Positions 59,958 through 64,000 of a stretch of DNA of 64,000 bases are shown here, piece after piece. Location: positions 496,001 through 560,000 of the forward strand of contig NZ_BAAAOK010000011.1 of the NCBI RefSeq assembly GCF_039530285.1. The letters run 5' to 3'. The notes under the pieces are model-generated. The model ran no database searches and had not been told where the DNA came from. It was given only the letters and a program-made list of their open reading frames with translations. Made by a program: the position numbers and the translations under genes. Every line of letters starts with the position of its first letter. The first letter of the stretch is position 1. This stretch comes from Actinomadura_C alba. Lineage in GTDB: Bacteria > Actinomycetota > Actinomycetes > Streptosporangiales > Streptosporangiaceae.

Positions 59958-61145
59958 CTACTCGGCGGAGAAGACGTGGTCGCTGATGAGCCGGGCGGCT
60001 CCGATGACACCTGATGTGGCGCCCAGTTCGGAGAGCACGATCGGCATGTTGCCGGTGGCCAGCGGCAGAGACCGGCGGTAGACGACACTGCGGATCTCCG
60101 ACAGCAGTGTATGGCCCATCTGCGCGACCCCGCCCCCGATGATGACCAGGCCCGGGTTGAAGAAGCTGACCAGGCCGGCCAGCACCTGCCCGACCCGGTG
60201 ACCGCCCTCACGGATGAGCTGCGCGCTCGTCGGATCGCCCGCCGCCGTGCCCGCCGTGACGTCCGCGGCGGTGACCATCCCGGACTCGGCGAGCCGCTGG
60301 GCAAGGTACGGCGACCTGCCGGATCTCGCGGCGACCTCGGCGTCACGGGCCAGGGCGGCGCCGCCGAAGAACGCCTCCAGGCAGCCCGTGTTACCGCAGG
60401 AGCACGGCGGACCGGTGTCGTCGACCCGGATGTGCCCGATGTCCCCGGCGCTGCCCGAGACCCCCCGGTAGATCGTCCCGTCCACGACGATGCCGCAGCC
60501 GATGCCGGTGCCGAGCTTGAGCAGCAGGAAGTCGTCCACCGACTTGGCCGGTCCCGAGTGCAGTTCACCTAGCGCCATGATGTTGACGTCGTTGTCGAGC
60601 ATCACCGGGCAGCCGAGTTCCTGGCTCAGCTCCTCGCGGACCGGGAACCGGTCCCAGCCCGGCATGATCGGCGGCATCACCGGGACGCCCGCGCGGAAGC
60701 TGACCGGGCCCGGCACCCCGATGCCCACGCCGTGGATCTCCGGTGCGAGGCCCTGGTCACGGAGCTTGCCGAGCAGTGACATCGCCTTCTCGAGCACCAC
60801 CGCCGGTCCTTCGCGTACGTCGAACGGCTCGCCCACGGAGCCGAGGATCTCCAGTTCGCCGCCGGTCACCGCGACGTCGATGGACGTCGCGCCGACGTCG
60901 ATGCCGACGAAGCGCAGGCGCGAGGCGAGCTTGACGATGCCGGAGCGGCGGCCCCCGCGCGAGGCGGCCAGACCATCGGCCTCGACGAGCCCGAGCTCGA
61001 TCAGCCGGTTCACCTCGGCGGACAGAGTCGATCGGGAGAGGTCGACCACCTCACCGAGCTCGGCGCGCGAGCGGGGACCTTCCCGCAGCACCCGCAGCAA
61101 GCGCGCATGGTGCGCGTTCTCCGGACGCAGTGGCATCCGCGTCAC
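59958..61145 (-). CDS. ROK-family transcriptional regulator, copy 2
   Basis: A 395-residue ROK repressor from a GTG at 61145 with GGAGG seven bases upstream. Winged helix (RSRAELGEVVDLSRSTLSAEV), FVGIDVGATSIDVAV, PVMLDNDVNIMALGELHSG, CSCGNTGCLEAF. A tandem paralogue of the next gene, in the same orientation. Divergent from the inositol-phosphate-synthase operon at 61348, so it may control that operon too. Confidence 0.85.
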   Translation of the reverse strand: MTRMPLRPENAHHARLLRVLREGPRSRAELGEVVDLSRSTLSAEVNRLIELGLVEADGLAASRGGRRSGIVKLASRLRFVGIDVGATSIDVAVTGGELEILGSVGEPFDVREGPAVVLEKAMSLLGKLRDQGLAPEIHGVGIGVPGPVSFRAGVPVMPPIMPGWDRFPVREELSQELGCPVMLDNDVNIMALGELHSGPAKSVDDFLLLKLGTGIGCGIVVDGTIYRGVSGSAGDIGHIRVDDTGPPCSCGNTGCLEAFFGGAALARDAEVAARSGRSPYLAQRLAESGMVTAADVTAGTAAGDPTSAQLIREGGHRVGQVLAGLVSFFNPGLVIIGGGVAQMGHTLLSEIRSVVYRRSLPLATGNMPIVLSELGATSGVIGAARLISDHVFSAE

Positions 61146-61347
61146 GTTCGTCCTCCGTGTCAGACCCGTCTTGATCGCCGAGTTCGATACTGGTCAGTGT
61201 TTGTTCTCGGAACGTAACCACTTTTGTGAACGCTGAAAAGAGTTTTAGCAGGACCAACCAAACTTCTATCAGTATCTAGACAAAGTGTCATTTCCAGCGG
61301 ATTCTGGGGGGCGCCTGCACGTGATCGGATCGATGGGAGTTGCCGCG

Positions 61348-62496
61348 ATGGGGCGTACTGGGGTGTGGCTGGCCGGTGCCCGTGGATCGGTGGCGACCAC
61401 CGCGATCACGGGCGCGCTGGCGATCCGCGCGGGACTCGCCGACCGCATCGGCATGGTCTCGGACGTGCCCGGCTTTCCGGCCGCCGACCTGCCCCTCCTC
61501 GCCGACCTCGTCTTCGGCGGTCACGACCTCTCCGGGATTCCGCTCGGCAAGCGGGCGGAACGACTCGCGCAGGCCGGCGTGATCCCGGCCGGGCTGCCCG
61601 CGCGCCTGGCCGACGAGCTGGCCGCCGTCGACGCCGACATCGTCACCGGCGGCGCCGACGGCCGGACCCGGCACCCCGCCGAGACCCTGCGGCGGCTCTC
61701 CGCCGACATCACCGCCTTCCGCGAGCGGCATGGGCTGGACCGGGTGGTCGTCGTGAACGTCGCGTCCACCGAGCCGCCCACGCCCGCCCGGCCCGAGCAC
61801 GCCACGCTCGACGACCTCACCCGCGCGATCGCCCACGGCACGATGGTGTTGCCGGCGAGCGCCTGCTACGCCTACGCGGCCTTCGACACGGGCTGTGGCC
61901 ATGTCGACTTCACACCGTCCGTCGGAGCGCGGCTGCCGGCCCTCTCCGAGCTCGCTCGGGTACGCGCCGTCCCGTACGCGGGAAGCGACGGCAAGACCGG
62001 CGAGACCCTGCTCAAGGCGGCGCTCGCTCCCATGTTCGCCGGCCGGCACCTGCGCGTGGGCTCCTGGTCGGGGACCAACCTGCTCGGGGGCGGTGACGGC
62101 GCCAACCTCGCCGACCCGGCGACGGCCGCGAGCAAGCTCGAGTCCAAGCGCCGGCTGGTCGACGAGACGCTCGGTTACCCCGTCGAGGGGCCTCTCCACA
62201 TCGACTACGTGGCCGACCTCGGCGAGCAGAAGACCGCGTGGGACCACGTGACGTTCCAGGGCTTCCTCGGTGCCCGCATGACCCTGCAGTTCACCTGGCA
62301 GGGCTATGACTCGGCCCTCGCGGCTCCGCTCGTACTCGACCTGGCGCGGTTCGTCGCGGCGGCGCACGCCGCCGGCCGGGCGGGACCGCTGCCCGAGCTG
62401 GCCTACTTCTTCAAGGACCCGATCGGAACGCCCGTGCACGATCTGGCGGCGCAGTACGACATGCTCCACGCCTTCGCGACCCGGGGGTACGCATGA
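61348..62496 (+). CDS. Myo-inositol-1-phosphate synthase-like protein (ebo-type operon)
   Basis: A 382-residue inositol-3-phosphate synthase family protein: VWLAGARGSVATTAITGAL, VVVNVASTEPP, DGKTGETLLKAAL, GSWSGTNLLGGGDGANL, YVADLGEQKTAWDHVTFQGFLG. It makes inositol phosphate or a related cyclitol from a sugar phosphate. The ATG at 61348 has GGGAG nine bases upstream; the longer ORF start has none. The same trio (this gene, UbiA-like, isomerase) is, from memory, SCO3243-SCO3242-SCO3241 near the CDA cluster. Its stop overlaps the next start as ATGA. Confidence 0.8.
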   Translation: MGRTGVWLAGARGSVATTAITGALAIRAGLADRIGMVSDVPGFPAADLPLLADLVFGGHDLSGIPLGKRAERLAQAGVIPAGLPARLADELAAVDADIVTGGADGRTRHPAETLRRLSADITAFRERHGLDRVVVVNVASTEPPTPARPEHATLDDLTRAIAHGTMVLPASACYAYAAFDTGCGHVDFTPSVGARLPALSELARVRAVPYAGSDGKTGETLLKAALAPMFAGRHLRVGSWSGTNLLGGGDGANLADPATAASKLESKRRLVDETLGYPVEGPLHIDYVADLGEQKTAWDHVTFQGFLGARMTLQFTWQGYDSALAAPLVLDLARFVAAAHAAGRAGPLPELAYFFKDPIGTPVHDLAAQYDMLHAFATRGYA

Positions 62497-63401
62497 GCGG
62501 GCCCGAGGAGCGTCCCGGCCGGGCGGGGCGGAAGAACACCGTGCGGGATCTGGTCGAGCTGGTGCGCGCCCCCGCGGCGCTGTCGGTACCGGGCGACATC
62601 CTGTGCGGAGCGACGGCGGCCGGTGTGCCGCACAGCCCCCGGACCGCGGCGATCGCGTCCTCCGCCGTCTGCCTCTACTGGGCCGGCATGGCGCTCAACG
62701 ACTTCGCCGACCGGGAGGTCGACGCCGCCGAACGACCGGAACGGCCGATCCCGTCCGGACGGGTGCGGCCGGGCACCGCACTGGCCGTCGCCTCCGTGCT
62801 GACCGGGGCCGGGCTCGCGTTCGCCACCGCCGGCGGCGGCCGGCGGGCGCTCCGGTTCGCGCTTCCGCTGACCGCCGCGATCTGGGGTTATGACCTCAGG
62901 TTGAAGTCGACCCGCGCCGGGCCGGCCGCCATGGCCGCGTGCCGGGGGCTCGACGTCATGCTCGGCGCGAGCACCGGCCGGGCGCGCGCCGCGGTGCCCG
63001 CCGCGCTCGCCGTCGGCACCCACACGTACGCCGTCACCCTGCTCAGCCGCAGCGAGGTCAGCGGCGCCACTCCCCGGCAGGTCGGGCGGGCTGCCACGAT
63101 CGGCGGGCTCGCCATGCCCGTCGTGATCGCTGAGATCGTCGCCGGACGCCGCGATGGCGGCGCCGCGGCGGCGGCGGGGCTGCTCGGCCGTTATGTCACC
63201 TCGGTCGGCGGCGCGCAGCTTGCGGCGGCGCGGCGGCCGAACGCCGAGCGCGTTCGCCAAGCCGTCGGCGCCGGCATCCTCGGCCTGATCCCGCTGCAGG
63301 CCTCGCTCACCGCCGCGAGGGGACGGCCGGTCACCGCGCTGGCCCTGGCGGCGGTGCATCCCCTCGCCCGCCGACTCGCCCGGAAGGTGTCGGCTACATG
63401 A
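62493..63401 (+). CDS. UbiA-family prenyltransferase (SCO3242/EboC-like)
   Basis: A 302-residue membrane prenyltransferase with about 8 helices. First Asp-rich motif NDFADREVD (N69 to D77), and the second loop GYDLRLKSTRAGP. In EboC-type proteins the second Asp motif is also degenerate. The ATG overlaps the upstream stop as ATGA, and its own stop overlaps the next start. It would transfer a prenyl group to an unidentified acceptor and could draw on the prenyl pool made by the synthase at 56440. Confidence 0.8.
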   Translation: MSGPEERPGRAGRKNTVRDLVELVRAPAALSVPGDILCGATAAGVPHSPRTAAIASSAVCLYWAGMALNDFADREVDAAERPERPIPSGRVRPGTALAVASVLTGAGLAFATAGGGRRALRFALPLTAAIWGYDLRLKSTRAGPAAMAACRGLDVMLGASTGRARAAVPAALAVGTHTYAVTLLSRSEVSGATPRQVGRAATIGGLAMPVVIAEIVAGRRDGGAAAAAGLLGRYVTSVGGAQLAAARRPNAERVRQAVGAGILGLIPLQASLTAARGRPVTALALAAVHPLARRLARKVSAT

Positions 63402-64000
63402 CCCTGCGTTTCGGCTATGGCACCAACGGGTTCGCCGACCACCGGCTCGACGACGCGCTCGCCGTGATCGCCGGTCTCGGGTACGACGGTGTCGCGCTGA
63501 CCCTCGATGTCCGGCACCTCGACCCGTTCGCGGCCGACCTGCCCAAGGCGGTCGAGCAGGTCGCGGCGCGGCTCGGGGCCCTCGACCTGTCCGTGGTGGT
63601 CGAGACGGGGGCCCGCTACCTGCTCGATCCCTGGCACAAGCACCAGCCCACGCTGGTGTCCGAGGTCGCCGAGCCGCGCGTCGACCTGCTGATCCGGGCC
63701 GTGCGCATCGCGGCCGACCTCGGCGCTCAGGCGGTCTCGTTCTGGAGCGGGACCGCGAGCGATCACGCCCCGGACGGGGTGCTCTGGGACCGGCTCGTCC
63801 GCGGGACCGCTGAGGTGGTGCGGGAGGCCGACCGGAGAGGGGTGATCCTGGCGTTCGAGCCCGAACCCGGCATGTTCATCGACACCATCGACCGCTTCGA
63901 GCGCCTCGCGGGCCTGCTGGGCGACCCGGACCACTTCGGGATCATGCTCGACATCGGGCACTGCCGCTGCCTGGAGCCGTGGCCGGTCGAAGACTGCGTG
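63398..64000 (+). CDS. Sugar phosphate isomerase/epimerase (EboE-like), partial
   Basis: Runs off the right edge, so only ~201 codons are visible. Begins MTLRFGYGTNGFADHRLDDA with a start (ATG at 63398) that overlaps the UbiA stop as ATGA. GYDGVALTLDVRHLDP, FEPEPGMFIDTIDRFERL and MLDIGHCRCLEP fit the TIM-barrel fold with Glu/Asp/His metal ligands. Third gene of the ebo-like run; EboA/B/D/F-type genes would be expected further right. Confidence 0.75.
   Translation, partial: MTLRFGYGTNGFADHRLDDALAVIAGLGYDGVALTLDVRHLDPFAADLPKAVEQVAARLGALDLSVVVETGARYLLDPWHKHQPTLVSEVAEPRVDLLIRAVRIAADLGAQAVSFWSGTASDHAPDGVLWDRLVRGTAEVVREADRRGVILAFEPEPGMFIDTIDRFERLAGLLGDPDHFGIMLDIGHCRCLEPWPVEDCV

Noticed and set aside
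1..64000. tRNA, rRNA, riboswitch or CRISPR
   Set aside because: None was recognised while reading both strands; no clover-leaf or CCA-type ends, and no repeat-spacer arrays.

Overview
This is a high-GC actinobacterial chromosome segment: strong G/C third-position bias, many GTG starts, GTGA/ATGA stop-start overlaps, KstR-like operators and several conservons. Gene content suggests Streptosporangiales (Nonomuraea/Streptosporangium/Actinomadura-like), but the genus cannot be fixed from the sequence alone. I find 57 protein genes, two of them cut by the window ends. I recognise no rRNA, tRNA, CRISPR array or transposase gene.

Region 1 (1-5061, minus) is a compact operon: an OleA-like condensing enzyme, a family-2 glycosyltransferase, a cytochrome P450, an OleC-like AMP ligase and an OleD-like reductase (cut at base 1). 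The A/C/D trio is the enzyme set that makes beta-lactones and long-chain olefins. A P450 and a glycosyltransferase are inserted, and no OleB is visible. Region 2 (5325-16588) looks like a steroid or isoprenoid side-chain catabolic regulon: FadA5-like thiolase, MBL hydrolase, SDR, CYP125-like P450, PPOX/F420-type protein, ferredoxin and Zn alcohol dehydrogenase. KstR-like palindromes lie in front of three of its units. A glycosyltransferase/methyltransferase/alpha-barrel gene trio follows the P450 in the same operon, and a NADAR gene and a second methyltransferase sit between.

Region 3 (16.6-28.3 kb) is ordinary accessory content: GNAT, an Asp-box propeller membrane protein, DUF1707, a divergent Nramp-fold transporter, patatin, Uma2, CPBP protease, aldo/keto reductase, cupin and a Tat-exported beta-lactamase-fold protein. 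Region 4 (28.4-38.5 kb, minus) is a seven-gene sugar operon: ABC ATPase, permease, binding lipoprotein, Gfo/Idh dehydrogenase, ThuA plus 3-keto-disaccharide hydrolase fusion, secreted sugar dehydrogenase with PKD and carbohydrate-binding domains, and a Tat-exported isomerase. Together they look like a 3-keto-glycoside uptake and breakdown route.

Region 5 (38.6-51.8 kb) holds three conservons (CvnA sensor ATPase, CvnB roadblock, CvnC DUF742, CvnD GTPase), all on the minus strand, interrupted by one CbiX-like gene. Directly upstream of the third is a translationally coupled P450, class I terpene synthase and class II terpene cyclase set (52.0-55.9 kb), divergent from a prenyl diphosphate synthase (56.4-57.5 kb): a complete candidate labdane-type diterpenoid or drimane-type pathway. 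Region 6 (57.6-64 kb) has a sugar isomerase and two tandem duplicate ROK regulators, divergent from an inositol-phosphate synthase / UbiA prenyltransferase / TIM-barrel isomerase run that resembles the ebo-type operon and continues past the window.

Two families of palindromic repeats (about 20-22 bp arms) recur at 1.9/8.6 kb and 3.1/13.8/28.3 kb. Several copies are read through in frame as the ends of proteins. A 21-bp tandem repeat has multiplied the start region of the glycosyltransferase gene.
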